Shown here: positions 11,501 through 21,648 of the stretch, one piece after another | Position numbering within the stretch: position 1 is the first letter of the stretch | Layout of the letters: every line of letters starts with the position of its first letter | Assembly (NCBI GenBank): GCA_002116315.1 | Contig: KZ107840.1 | Coordinates: 346,831-410,830 of the forward strand | DNA length: 64,000 nucleotides | Source: Epicoccum nigrum | Lineage: Eukaryota; Ascomycota; Dothideomycetes; Pleosporales; Didymellaceae | Direction of reading: 5' to 3' | Program-made: the position numbers and the translations under genes | The notes under the pieces: model-generated | The model's input: only the letters and a program-made list of their open reading frames with translations | Database searches by the model: none | Told to the model about the DNA's origin: nothing

Positions 11501-14500
11501 GCTCTTCCTTCGAAAGATCTGACGCTACCATGTCAAGCTCCGTGGAAGATCGGCGCCTCCATCTCTTGCCATTCACTTGCTAAGCCACAAACTACGTCAA
11601 ATGAGGCGAATTGTACCCAAAGAACGAACGAATGATATGCCTTGCAGAATGTACCCGGCTTGACGGTTTTTGCTGGACAAAATCGCGAATCTGTAGCGTC
11701 CATGGACATGTCTCGTCACATTCCAGCGTCAGCCTTTGACTGACGTCTCTTGATCTGCACACATTTGCTCGAATCGGCCATCCACTGCCCCACACCTCGT
11801 ACATGTGTGAGGTCCGAAAGATCGCTCGCCACAATTTTGAAGACGCTGATCAATTTAATGTCCGTTGCATCCTACAACATGCTTTTTATATCGTGCTTGA
11901 TTGGCTGCAGTGTTTGTGAGTTGCGCAAACGGTCCAATATATGTTTACGCATGTACTGAACAGGCCCTTTTCTTTTACCAAGGTTGCATTCACCTCTTCA
12001 AACGTGTGTGCTCATGCCGCACTCCATGCCATCTGATACGTACCTCCAGAGCTAGTGTATACTGAGACTTACCGCATGCTGGCGAATCGATGTCAGCGCA
12101 TGACGTATCACCACCTCGCATCCTTTGGCACTGTGGTCAATTAGACAACCTGCAAACATGTTCCAACACAGTGTTATGCATGGACTCGATGACGAGCGTG
12201 TCCCCTGCCGTCGTTCGTGCCATTGCTGCACAAGCATGCGACAGCGGAACCAATAGCTACTCGGAATACTAACTAGTGTAGGCAGTCCCGGCAGCATCAC
12301 TCCACCAGATCCACCTTACCCCAGACGCTTGCCGCCCGTATTTCGAATGCCTGCACAGGCAGCCGCCCATCGTAGGTATCAGCCCGTGGTGCGCAAGGAC
12401 TCATTAATACACATTCGACCCCGTCTAGAAGTACAGCAGTCCGTGGACAGCAAGAGACGTGCTGATCAAGCCCAGAAGCAAACGCATAATCCTCCAACTG
12501 TCTGCACGAGCAGCCGGTCTGCTACTGTCGTCGCCGCGTTGTACCAGACCCACGATATGTTGTGAATTCGTTGCACAGCGCTGACTACAAGCGGCTACAG
12601 CACAAATGCTCCAATTTAGGTCGAGCCTGAGCAATTTTGTCCAGAAACCGCACAACACTCATGATCACAGAAGCATAACACATACAGCGACAAAGGGGAT
12701 GCCGCCCTTACAACCATCAGCTCACTTTTCTTCAACGAGCCTGTTACCGCGTATTGTCTTGGCGCAATGTACAGCTGCCACAATGCCATGCATCCCCACA
12801 TCAAGGTATATTGTACGTACCTTGCCACATCCCCCTTCACCCTGTCGATGTCTGACTGGTGGCATGCCCACGAGCGCTTTCCTCTGTGGTTTGGTGATGC
12901 GCCCATACCTCGGCTCTTAGCCTCTTACTGGGCATCTTCTTGCAGGAACGTGAAAGTGACTGTTAAGCTCACCACATCACAGCGACAAACCCCATAAGCA
13001 GGACCAACTGCTTAAAACTGAAGCAACAGAATAAAGTTGTGTACTCTACATACACTTTTACACAATCAAGATATATTGTGGTGTTGTTAGGGAAACCTTC
13101 TACACAATGTCTTGATGACAACGCACGGACTCGGTCTTATTGGCCACTATTTCGTTCCTGCAAGAGATAACCCATCTGCAACTCCATGCAGAACTCTGCT
13201 CTATGACGAACGTCAAGCTTGGCCCAAGCCGATTCCATTCTTCGTTCCGTCGCTGTGCTCCGACATTCATGGGTGCAGTTCCGCAGTTCGCATACTTGAC
13301 TACCAATCGGGCACAAGCTACTGCTGTAACCGTCACTTTGCAGCCTTCCAAGCGTTTCCAGTCACTCAGCCGCTCACCTCGGCCATTCTATCATCCGATT
13401 TCCGAACCAGTTGCTCGGCAGTTACTTCCAGCCTCCAAGCGACCTTCGAGCTATTACCGGCCCGAAACTCTCAAGATGTGCAGAGTGGAAGGCCGGTCCG
13501 GCAGCAAGTAGGTTTTGGCCGACTTTGCAGTGCCGCAACCGAGTATCTGTTCAGCAATTATCGCTTCACACAGTGCATGTTCTGAGCGTCTACACCGGCT
13601 CGGTCGATCACCGAGGTTGCGGCTTAAGAAAATCTCAGTTTCGCCGCCTACTATCTCCGAGCACTTGATTCGCTGGACTTGACAGCTCGTTTGGACCCTG
13701 CTTTGGTGACGTTGCATAGGTCACGACGCAAGCTTCGTATCTGGTAAAGAAGACTTCATTCCAACACTCGTTCTGTCGTCATAAGATGGACAGAACTCCA
13801 ATTGTAAGGAGTGCCTTAAATTTCCGCGCCTCAGAGTGTCCACAATGGCTCCACTTAGTCCAAACCGAACTGGAACAAGGTGAGCTCAACAATGGCAAAC
13901 AACCTCGCCTCAGCCAGTGGAGTATACGCCCAACAGTTCGCCTGTAGCACGTTGAGTAGGGTTAGCCTCTCCTCGTGGTTTGGAGGTTTCCGCTCTTCGC
14001 TCGTGGGTTCATGCTCGACGGCTTCGATCAGAGCAGCCTCTTGTGTGACTAAAGCTTATCGCATACATATCTTCAACAGCCCCCACATGTTTCTCATACC
14101 GACCCGAAGTTGGGACCTTGATGTGAGGCATTGGATACTTACAGGTGTTGACACCCAGTGTCGAGTTGTGTGTTGCCGATGATCGGCTATCAAACGCGGC
14201 AAGATACGTGTGCTGCACGCCCTAAGTTTTGTCACTTGGAGTTAGACGTAGAATCACATTGCCCCTGCTGCATACAGGATTCTGATCCTCCGTCGGATGA
14301 GAACTCATCGGTAAACAGTGGGGAAGGTAAGCAGCACTTTGTCAGCATGGCAAGATGCGTAGGTGCAGGTGTTTCGTCTTCGGCCACGCGGCCGTCAGAA
14401 ATGACAGAATATGCGGTAACCAGGATAATAACGCAGAGCACAAGGCTTTTGATGGTCAAGACATTCAAGATACACAGAGGGTTTGAATACAGCTCGAGCT

Positions 14501-15159
14501 ATAATGGTGTGTATCTGTATTGTGTTTGGGAAGTTTACCAGTGGCTCTGTCTACCTACCCCAAATAGATCCAATTTATCTCATCCCTGTTCAATACGTTC
14601 ACATAACGCTGACCAAGAGTGTACGTGAGGGAAAGGATTCACTGGCTCGCATCGATGTTGTATCATTTGTGTTGCCCCTCAAACGATATTCGTAAGATAA
14701 ACCTCATATTTTAAAAGCATATATCAGCACTGCAGCAGGCCCGGTCATGATAGCACCTGCGGTCATTTTTGCTCTCGTTGATCAAAGGTGACTGCTTTCT
14801 GGGTGTCCATTGTCGTGGCGCTGACCAGTATGTTGATCCGCATTGCGTATGCGCTTAAAGCAAGCCTGCACCTTGTCACGGTAGCCTGAATACCAAACAC
14901 TTTTGAACGATTCAGTCAAGAGGAAACAGAAATGAAGAGCGGCCAATAAACACCGTAGTCATCTCAGATGATTTCTATGTTATCTTGAACTTGTCAAGTA
15001 GACCCGAGTTCCTCCAATTTAAACATTGACTTTCAACATCCTTACAGTACGATCAGCGTCCAGTCGCCATGACAAGGCGCAGTACCTGCTCAGCCGAGTG
15101 GGCCCTTAGTTCCTCAAGCCTCATGACCGTGTTTAGGTCCATTACATAAAATCGAAACC
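8522..15159. other. 6.6 kb gene-empty stretch upstream of the C2H2 regulator
   Basis: Many open frames of 60-170 codons occur but none has a known domain, biased composition or a consistent splice partner; at 13.1-13.7 kb several overlap on both strands. The part nearest 8522 probably holds the promoter and 5' leader of the C2H2 gene. Lineage-specific or non-coding transcripts cannot be excluded. Confidence 0.5.
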
Positions 15160-15702
15160 TTACTGCCGCTCTTTGCACCTTTGGCAAACCACCGAACTTG
15201 ACCCTTTCTTTGCGCCCTGTGTCTGTGCACCACATCGACCGCATACCAGACCAACAACACTGGACTCAGTCGTAACACTAGTCTCCGCTCGCGTAGACTC
15301 CTGGCTGCCTCCCATTCCAATCTTGGCTGGTCCGCTTGCACCTTCAGTGCTTGTTGTTCGCGCCTGCCCAGTGCTCTTTGGCGCGTCGAAGAAAGACTGC
15401 CTGAGTACTTCGTCGCCATAAGACCCTTTCTCCATCCACTTATGCACATCAACCTTTGTGATCGTGGTCGAAGGCGTCCTTCCGCGTTTCACAGGTGTCT
15501 CGGTCAATGATCCTGACGATGAGGCATGGGTCAATGGTCGGTTGGGTGTAGGTGTGTTGGCTGGAGAAACTGGATTACCCGTGGATGGGATTTGTGCATC
15601 GCGAGGACTTGCAGGGCTTCGAAAGTGAGCGGTAGAGTGGGATGGAGCTTCTGCGCGTTGGTCCCGAGTTGCATCGAGGAATAAGCGTCCGCGGGTCGGC
15701 AT
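15160..15702 (-). CDS. Hypothetical 180-residue protein with C-terminal zinc-ribbon-like motif
   Basis: A single uninterrupted frame runs from an ATG at 15702 to TAA at 15160. The first 130 residues are Ser/Thr/Pro-rich and look disordered, except for a short segment with VDVHKWMEKGSYGDEVLRQS that may be a conserved helix. The end carries CGRCGAQTQ and, 13 residues on, CQRCKERQ: a CxxC...CxxC pair that could bind one zinc as a small ribbon. I do not recognise the family. The low-complexity protein-like composition and the paired CxxC motifs argue that it is real; the length alone does not. No partner gene is adjacent, and nothing in the sequence gives its cellular role. Confidence 0.6.
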   Translation of the reverse strand: MPTRGRLFLDATRDQRAEAPSHSTAHFRSPASPRDAQIPSTGNPVSPANTPTPNRPLTHASSSGSLTETPVKRGRTPSTTITKVDVHKWMEKGSYGDEVLRQSFFDAPKSTGQARTTSTEGASGPAKIGMGGSQESTRAETSVTTESSVVGLVCGRCGAQTQGAKKGSSSVVCQRCKERQ

Positions 15703-16150
15703 TTTGATGGCAGTGCCCTTACTCGTAGGTTGGATTTGTCGAGCGATAATTGAAGACTTGAATTGATTTTTCCATGTTATATCATCGGGAAGTTGCCAAT
15801 AAACACGCTATATAGTCCCTTTCACTTCACCGACCGAGTAGATCTGATTCACTTCATCGATCGCGTAGATTTGATCCTGGATATTCCCGTGCACATAGGA
15901 AATAAAACGAAATCTGATAACATGAGCCTTTTTAGGTTCTAGCAAAGCTTTCAAAGAAACGAGATGCCAGTCCTAAGGTGGCTGTACTCTTGCCAATCGA
16001 GAAACAGGGATCAAGTGCGCACTTGCTCTGTCAACATGTTTGGCACATGACCACATCTCCCCTCTTGAATAAGTCACACGGTACTCATTATTACTTACAT
16101 CAAGCACCTGAATACAACCCACTATTGACAAAACATTTATTTCAGACATC
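15703..16150. other. Intergenic, divergent between two small genes
   Basis: This 448-base A/T-rich stretch separates the start of the zinc-ribbon-like orphan from the ATG of the small membrane-protein frame. A near-repeat with TTCACTTC and GATCTGATTCACTTC/GATTTGATCC occurs around 15828-15878. No coding signal. Confidence 0.5.
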
Positions 16151-16474
16151 ATGCCTCCACCTTCGTGCAGGGCCGCCTTCACAAACTTCGATTACATATC
16201 AATCAACACACATGACTTTGCTGTAATTCTCTCAATTATTGTACTAGCTATCGTGCTCCTCTGTATCTACACTCAGGTTGCTACGATCGAGCAACTTGCC
16301 ACGAACCGTTACATCATACTCGAACGATTCACGTTATTCGCTTGGGTAGGACTATACTGGTCGATGGTTGGGCTGGCGGTCACCATGGGACATTTGTGGA
16401 TCCTAGACTTTCTCTGTGGACAGGACGGCCAGGTGTGTGGAAACAAGTTTCTATACTGTCGACCTTGGGACTAG
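16151..16474 (+). CDS. Possible small two-helix membrane protein
   Basis: An ATG at 16151 opens 107 residues ending at TAG 16472-16474. Two hydrophobic segments are clear: about residues 23-41 (FAVILSIIVLAIVLLCIY) and about 64-83 (FAWVGLYWSMVGLAVTMGHL), separated by a polar loop, with a Cys-containing tail. No family is recognised and there is no cleavable signal peptide. A GTGTGT donor-like site lies near the end, so the true C-terminus could differ. It faces the acidic protein gene on the opposite strand. Support is limited to length and the two clean hydrophobic helices; it could be a chance frame. Confidence 0.4.
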   Translation: MPPPSCRAAFTNFDYISINTHDFAVILSIIVLAIVLLCIYTQVATIEQLATNRYIILERFTLFAWVGLYWSMVGLAVTMGHLWILDFLCGQDGQVCGNKFLYCRPWD

Positions 16475-16634
16475 AGTAGAGTGGTTTGGAGTCAGAACGA
16501 TATCTTTACGGCCTCGAGTGGACCAGAAATGATGCGAGGCACAGAGTTCTCGTTGAAATACCATCGTGAAGGAAGATAAGGCGTGCAAGGAATTAGAGGA
16601 GAAAAGTTACACGCCAGATGGATTGAAGCAATCG

Positions 16635-17138
16635 TCAGTCTAGCCATCGCTTCGAATGCTGAACCCCATGACTACTCCCCGTGTCGTCAGATTCACTGCT
16701 ATAGCCGCTCCCATAATCAGGGCCGTGATCAGAAACACGAATATTCTGCGTCAAGCCGCGGCGATTCAGATCGTCAAGCAAACCAGTGAGATCATCGTCG
16801 TCTTCCTAAAGAATCAAACATTAGCATCTACCAATACCACTACAGCTCAAATCCACTTCCTTGTGTTGGCGACGTTCTTCTTCTCTCTCACGCTCTAGTT
16901 GCAGTCGCTCTTCTTCATATTGCCTGTGTCTTCCTGAGTACATCAAGATTGCGCCGTTGATGGCTCGTCGCGGCACAGTGGAGAAACGTCTAGCCAGCGA
17001 AGCAGACGGAGTCGTTGGTTGTAGTGCCTTGACTGCCTTTACAGGAATCTGGGCAGTCACATAATGAATGGAGATGAGAAGGCTGGCTGCACGAGCGGAT
17101 GTGGTACCTGCGGCTAGTGTAAGCGCTCGTCCAAACAT
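16635..17138 (-). CDS. Hypothetical 150-residue protein, mitochondrial-type N-terminus and acidic C-terminus
   Basis: Exons 17138-16857 and 16805-16635 join at phase 0 across a 51-base intron (donor GTGGAT, branch GCTAAT, acceptor TTTAG). The first 60 residues are rich in Arg, Ala and Ser without acids (MFGRALTLAAG..., SLARRFSTVPRR), as in mitochondrial targeting peptides. A charged helix follows, RQYEEERLQLERER onward, then EEDDDDLTGLLDDL and a Ser/Asp/Gly-rich end. The unspliced frame would stop 12 codons after the donor, at TAA 16821-16823. The intron's phase fit and the uninterrupted acidic second exon are the reasons to trust this model, although the donor is weak. I do not recognise a family; import into mitochondria is inference. 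Confidence 0.6.
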
Positions 17139-17523
17139 ATTGTGATCAGAAGATATGCTGTGTGTTGATGTTATGCCAATTTCGAGTGTCAGTCTTAACT
17201 CCTACGATGTTGAATATATATATATATATATCTCGTGCAACGACTGGACTACCCTCAGCCAAGGGTTTGGAGCAAATTCTGATGACGGTAGCGAATTACC
17301 AACCGCACATTCTCCATAAACACGAGCACCACTTCATATCTGCAGGTCGATGATTTTAAGCCACGATGTCTTTGTTGATCATGTTAGGCTAGTCTGTTCT
17401 TGAAGTGGCCATGATGTCTTCAGAGCATGTTAGGCCACCCTGTCCATATTACGATCCATCAACCGGCGTCTTCCTGCTGACGACAGAGCGCCTCTAGATA
17501 CCATTCACACGCTCGACGGGCGT
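17139..17523. other. Intergenic with an AT dinucleotide run
   Basis: Non-coding stretch between the acidic protein start and the methionine-sulfoxide reductase stop. It contains (AT)9 at 17214-17231 and a loosely repeated segment with CATGTTAGGC at 17380-17390 and 17425-17434. Confidence 0.5.
17214..17231. repeat. (AT)9 microsatellite
   Basis: Eighteen bases of perfect alternating A and T in non-coding DNA. Confidence 0.95.
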
Positions 17524-18316
17524 TCAGAAGTCGCAAGCTCGAGCGAGCATAGCAGCCAGTTCCTCAAGTGCCTTCTGGTCCTCTGCATCGAACCCATTCT
17601 CCTCAGCACAGTCGATATCAATGATAGCAACGCACTATGGCACATCAGATCAGTGAGTTCAAGGACCAAGAAGCACAGGACGCATACCTTTCCATCCTTG
17701 ATGATTGGCACAACGATCTCGCTCTTACTCGCGCCATCGCAAGCAATATGCCCAGGGAACTTCTCCACGTCAGGAACCAACTGCGTCTGTTGGGTCTTGG
17801 CCGCAGCTCCGCACACACCGCGGCCAAAGTTGATAGTCTGGCATGCTACCTGACCGTGGAAGGGACCGAGCAGGAGTTGCTGCGGCTTGGAAGGGTTGAG
17901 AAAATAAAATCCGCTCCAATTGACGCTGGACGATGGGGCTGACAGAGAGTGATACGCGTGCCAGAGGAGAGACGCAGTGTTTGAGAAGTTGCTAAACCTT
18001 GTTAGTGTGCGCCTGCAATGACTCTTTGAAGGCCTCGTTGCATGCACGAGGTGTTAATAGAGAACCAATTTACATACCAAACCTGTAATTGCGTCAGTCC
18101 CTCTTCCTTCAATCTCACCAATTGCTTATCACGCTGCAAGTGTCTCTTACCCAGTTTCTCTGCCCGTCAAACAGCGCCTCAGCCTGCTCCAGCACCTGCA
18201 CATACACCTCTTGCTTCGTCAAGCCATCTGCAAACGAAGACGCGTCTGCATGAACCTTTTCGCGGTATTCAGTATCCTGAACTCCAGGACTCGCAGCTCA
18301 ACGGTGCGCATACCAT
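17524..18316 (-). CDS. Free methionine-(R)-sulfoxide reductase (GAF-domain fRMsr)
   Basis: Reduces free Met-R-sulfoxide in the cytosol, an oxidative-damage repair enzyme. The preferred model has four exons: 18316-18314 (only the ATG), 18255-18119, 17997-17688 and 17634-17524, giving 186 residues. The GAF fold signature is clear (LLWHAYHSL, VNWSGFYFL, LLLGPFHGQVACQT, LVPDVEKFPGHIACD, AIIDIDCAEENGFD). The three cysteines known in yeast fRMsr (91, 101, 125) appear as C99, C109 and C133 with identical spacing. The N-terminus starts M|VHADASSF, with a 58-base intron right after the initiator. The intron 2 donor expected from the family, after RNW (GTAAGA at 18150), breaks the frame against exon 3 (GTT TAG), so the downstream GTGAGA at 18118 is used; this adds about ten residues (VRDTCSVISN). 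Confidence 0.88.
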
Positions 18317-19035
18317 TTTTTCTCTTGTTCTTTGTGGTTCTGCCAAATTTGTTCGCGACGCGGGCACGGAAAATTCGCTGAGTTTGGGTTGCGCGGGTGG
18401 AACACAAACGTAAGAGATGGGAAAGTCTTGCCGCGAGCGTCCGAGATCTGATTTCGAACAGCCGATCTGATTAGCGGCCAACTTCACGATCTTTCGCTGT
18501 GACGGACTTGTAAAGGTAGATGTTGTTGTTGTTGTTTGCAATACATAAAAGAAAAAAGGGAATGTCGGCCGTGTGTAAAAAAATGCTAAACGAGATGAGT
18601 CCCTTACTCTGCGTCCTGCCTTATTTGTAATCCATTGTGGTATTGCGTGCTAGATATATCCTTGCAAACACATGGGTCCCCATTACAGGTTTGGCTTTCT
18701 CGCGCTGAGGATGTGGAAGCCGTCAACTACATATCGGAGTCGTTGTATGTTGCTAGTCAGCCTTTGCCAATAAACAGGGCGAAATCCCGACTGCTTGGTT
18801 TGCATGCATGCTGTTCGGATTCCTGACTCATCCGATTCCTGCAGATCGGCCAAACTCGCACCATTACACTAAGACCTTGTACTGCATGGACTTTGTTTGC
18901 TGAATCTGACTCAGATAGATGAACTCAAAAGATGGATCACACTCGTGCTCTATTCGTCGCGTTTGTATAGTACATCTAAATATAAATGTTGCAACTTCTA
19001 GAATATTCATCGCAGCTTGAAAACTCGTCAACGCT
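18317..19035. other. Intergenic between fRMsr and tRNA-Arg
   Basis: Contains the fRMsr promoter and the upstream flank of the tRNA. A frame antisense to the tRNA is spurious (see rejected items). No other feature seen. Confidence 0.5.
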
Positions 19036-19107
19036 GGCCGGTTGGCGCAATGGTAGCGCGTGGCCCTCCTAAGGCCAAGGTTGTGGGTTCGAGTCCCATA
19101 TCGGTCG
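19036..19107 (+). tRNA. tRNA-Arg, anticodon CCT
   Basis: 72 bases fold as a full cloverleaf with no intron. The acceptor stem pairs GGCCGGT with ATCGGTC (two G-T wobbles), and the discriminator base is G. The D arm is GCGC/GCGC around AATGGTA. The anticodon stem TGGCC/GGCCA encloses the loop CTCCTAA, placing CCT at positions 34-36, which reads AGG codons. The T arm is GTGGG, TTCGAGT, CCCAT. The internal A and B boxes lie within the D and T arms, and a TTTTT run about a dozen bases downstream (19120-19124) can end RNA polymerase III transcription. CCA is not encoded, as usual in eukaryotes. Confidence 0.96.
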
Positions 19108-19119
19108 CAGAAGGCCTCC

Positions 19120-19124
19120 TTTTT
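19120..19124 (+). terminator. RNA polymerase III T-run after tRNA-Arg
   Basis: Five T residues lie 12 bases beyond the mature tRNA end, with a second T5 run a few bases further on; such runs terminate Pol III. Confidence 0.75.
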
Positions 19125-19310
19125 GCATTTTTGTTGGTTCTGTCTCTTTTTCACACTGTACAAAAACGACGAGGATCGTCTGGCATGGTGGTGTGTGGGT
19201 GCATGTATTTTGGTCGACGGTCAGGTCACGGCTGCCGGCATTTGGGACATCGGAACTCATCGCAATCAAGTCGTGCACGCGGTGAATAAATACATTGTGG
19301 GCAGAGAAAT

Positions 19311-21311
19311 TCAGATTTTCTTCTGGCTATTCTCCACCCACTCGACAACCTTCTGCAGTAACCCTACGTCGGCCAATGCCTGCTCTCTTGGCTCCCCCTC
19401 TTCGACAACAGCGCTTAGCTCGCCCTCTTTGCCGAGTTCCTTTGTAAACCTCGTAGCAACTTCCTTCAACGGTACGACGTAATGCGTTATATCGAGACTC
19501 TTGACATCTAGCGGCTCATGTAGGTGCTGCGCTTGGAGCAGAAGATAGTAGAAGTTGAGCGCAGCAACATAGAACCCCAGTTCCTGCCTGAACTGCATCC
19601 ATGAGTCGCTCACCTCGACGCTCATCGATGCATAGTGACTGCTGAGATCAGGCCATAGGAAGGGCGCAACAGTCTGTAATGCGACGGGAGTCGCGAATAT
19701 CGATGTTTGCTCATCATCTCCAGTGTCAGGGCGGGGACTATTAGCCTCAAGCGTCTCACCCTTGAGCCAAGACACCGCGCTGGCCTTGAGGTTCTCGTAC
19801 GGACAGTGCTCCAGCGTGTCGCGGATGAATGTCAGGCGAACAAGATCGTGGGGGTGGGAACGAAGGACTGTGGTCGTGATGTAGTTTGCATGTCCTCGGA
19901 GGCTTGGTGAAGGCGTGTTGGCGGAAATAAGCGAGACCGTCTGGAGATATTGGGCAAACGATTCATCGTCTTGGGGTTCGCCGATATTGTTGTTCTCAAG
20001 CGCGATCAGACCGAGGGCGAGCACAGTGTCGAGAAGTGCTTCTGGTTCAAGGCCAACAGTTTGAGGGCCGAGTATACCAATGAAGTTTTTGAGTATAATT
20101 GCATGATCAGGGAAAATCTCAAGCGATGTCTTCTCATCTCCCTGAGCCGCCGCGTATAGCTCCTGCTTTACGTTTCGTGCAGTGTACAGGATGAGGGCAC
20201 CAGTCCGCGACAGCGGAATGTCTTCAGCAGTAGCGGGCGGTTCGTCCTCCGTGCCCGGTGCGCTACGTTTCTCAAGCTCTGAGTCCAATATGGTCGAAAC
20301 GAGTTCCACTGTCATCAGTCCCAGGTCTTGCGCCAAAGCTACGACTTGTCCAAGGATAGCAGTCCTCGATCTCAGGTCCTCATCTTCCGCGAAGCGATCG
20401 GCATACTTCTGATAGTTTGGTTTGTTCGGAATTCGACGCGGCTCGTACTTTTCCATCAGCCTACTGGCCCATGACATACCAGGAACGTCATCATCCGATG
20501 TCAGTGAGAGCACATAGTCCTCTAGAATATGTGTCAAGAACGATTGAAGCAGACGATTGACCAACGTTGTCTCATCGACGCTGGGGGCTTCGTCTTGTGC
20601 CTCCGGGTCGGTCTGAGCTTCGTTTGTGTTGGTGCGGCTCAAGAGATTGCCGCTGCTTCGTCTGGACGGTAAATGTGGCCTCTTGGTTCCCGACAATATC
20701 TTGACAAGTTTGATAGCAGCCAGAGTGAGCTCTTCGTGATGTGTAGTCGCTCTGTTGAAGGCAAGAAGTACAGCCTGTAAACTGGTGGAGAGGAAGCGAC
20801 TGGGAAACTTGGTTTTGACCCGCTTGTGCAGTGTCGCCAACAAGGTGGTGAGAATCTCAAACTTTAGCACCGGTAACGGCGGCAGGACGGACGGAGGAAA
20901 AGCAGGGCTGGTACTTGATTCTCCCACCTCTACGTCTGGTACCTCGAGACTCGATCCTCCTTCGGCGTCTTCGGGTGCATCTTCATCTGTCTCGTACGGA
21001 TCTTCAAACTCAAGCAGACGCAGTGCTTCCGTGACTTTCAACACACATTCTCTTGGGTTGCCTTTGTTGGCAATATCTTGCAGGCACTCTTCGGATGCTG
21101 GGAGCAGTGGAAGCAACAGGTGGATGAGATCCCAGCCGATGTTAGCCGTCAGCTCAGCATCCTGGAGGACTTGATGCAGGATTGGCAGATTTTCCTCTGT
21201 AAGATTGTACTCGACGATTGTGAGGTATGTAATCGGATCAGTGACTGGTGGACGGGCTGCCAACAGCGGGTTTTCATCCTTCTCTTGCTTTGGTACTTGT
21301 GGCTCAGCCAT
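19311..21311 (-). CDS. Yap1-binding / Alf4 / glomulin family protein (YBP-like)
   Basis: A single exon of 666 residues begins at an ATG at 21311. The sequence is almost wholly helical repeats with Leu-rich heptads (for example LLLPLLPASEECLQDIANKG near the N-terminus), interrupted by an acidic loop at about residues 105-130, which is the look of the fungal YBP/glomulin family (PF08568). Yeast Ybp1 protects the oxidative-stress factor Yap1 and helps its redox activation; Ybp2 acts at the kinetochore; animal glomulin binds a cullin ligase. Which of these roles applies here cannot be told from sequence. Its start faces LSM3 with 337 bases between them, so the two probably share a divergent promoter. 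Family assignment is by overall pattern, with no catalytic residues to check. Confidence 0.8.
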   Translation of the reverse strand: MAEPQVPKQEKDENPLLAARPPVTDPITYLTIVEYNLTEENLPILHQVLQDAELTANIGWDLIHLLLPLLPASEECLQDIANKGNPRECVLKVTEALRLLEFEDPYETDEDAPEDAEGGSSLEVPDVEVGESSTSPAFPPSVLPPLPVLKFEILTTLLATLHKRVKTKFPSRFLSTSLQAVLLAFNRATTHHEELTLAAIKLVKILSGTKRPHLPSRRSSGNLLSRTNTNEAQTDPEAQDEAPSVDETTLVNRLLQSFLTHILEDYVLSLTSDDDVPGMSWASRLMEKYEPRRIPNKPNYQKYADRFAEDEDLRSRTAILGQVVALAQDLGLMTVELVSTILDSELEKRSAPGTEDEPPATAEDIPLSRTGALILYTARNVKQELYAAAQGDEKTSLEIFPDHAIILKNFIGILGPQTVGLEPEALLDTVLALGLIALENNNIGEPQDDESFAQYLQTVSLISANTPSPSLRGHANYITTTVLRSHPHDLVRLTFIRDTLEHCPYENLKASAVSWLKGETLEANSPRPDTGDDEQTSIFATPVALQTVAPFLWPDLSSHYASMSVEVSDSWMQFRQELGFYVAALNFYYLLLQAQHLHEPLDVKSLDITHYVVPLKEVATRFTKELGKEGELSAVVEEGEPREQALADVGLLQKVVEWVENSQKKI

Positions 21312-21648
21312 GGTGTAGATAGTGGTGGGGCAGCGGGTTCTTACAGCCTAGGAGGCCGTTGTATCCGGGCGGTGCAGATGTAGAAGAAATCAAGCGAATG
21401 TGAGTAGTTCTAGTGGGACTATCGTCGCTGGCAACTGTTGCTTGTCGTGGTAAATGTTGAGACATCAAGCTTGAGACAAGGACCACGAGCCTAGACCTGA
21501 CGCAATCCGGCACGCGCTAGTGCCCGAAGGCGGCTAGGTCGGGGTATCGCGCGAGGAAGGTCCCCGCGCCAAGCATGAGCGTAGCTGCCAAAGTTGAACC
21601 TCGTGGTGATCATCCGTCTGCAGCTTAATCCGCAACACACAGCCCACA

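Noticed and set aside
13112..13585. 157-codon plus-strand frame with other frames overlapping on both strands
   Set aside because: Composition is random, overlapping frames are open in the same place, and no motif or splice partner exists.
18864..19163. Minus-strand frame with YGTRTHNLGLRRATRYHCANRP
   Set aside because: It is the antisense of the tRNA-Arg gene; this kind of frame is a known spurious annotation.
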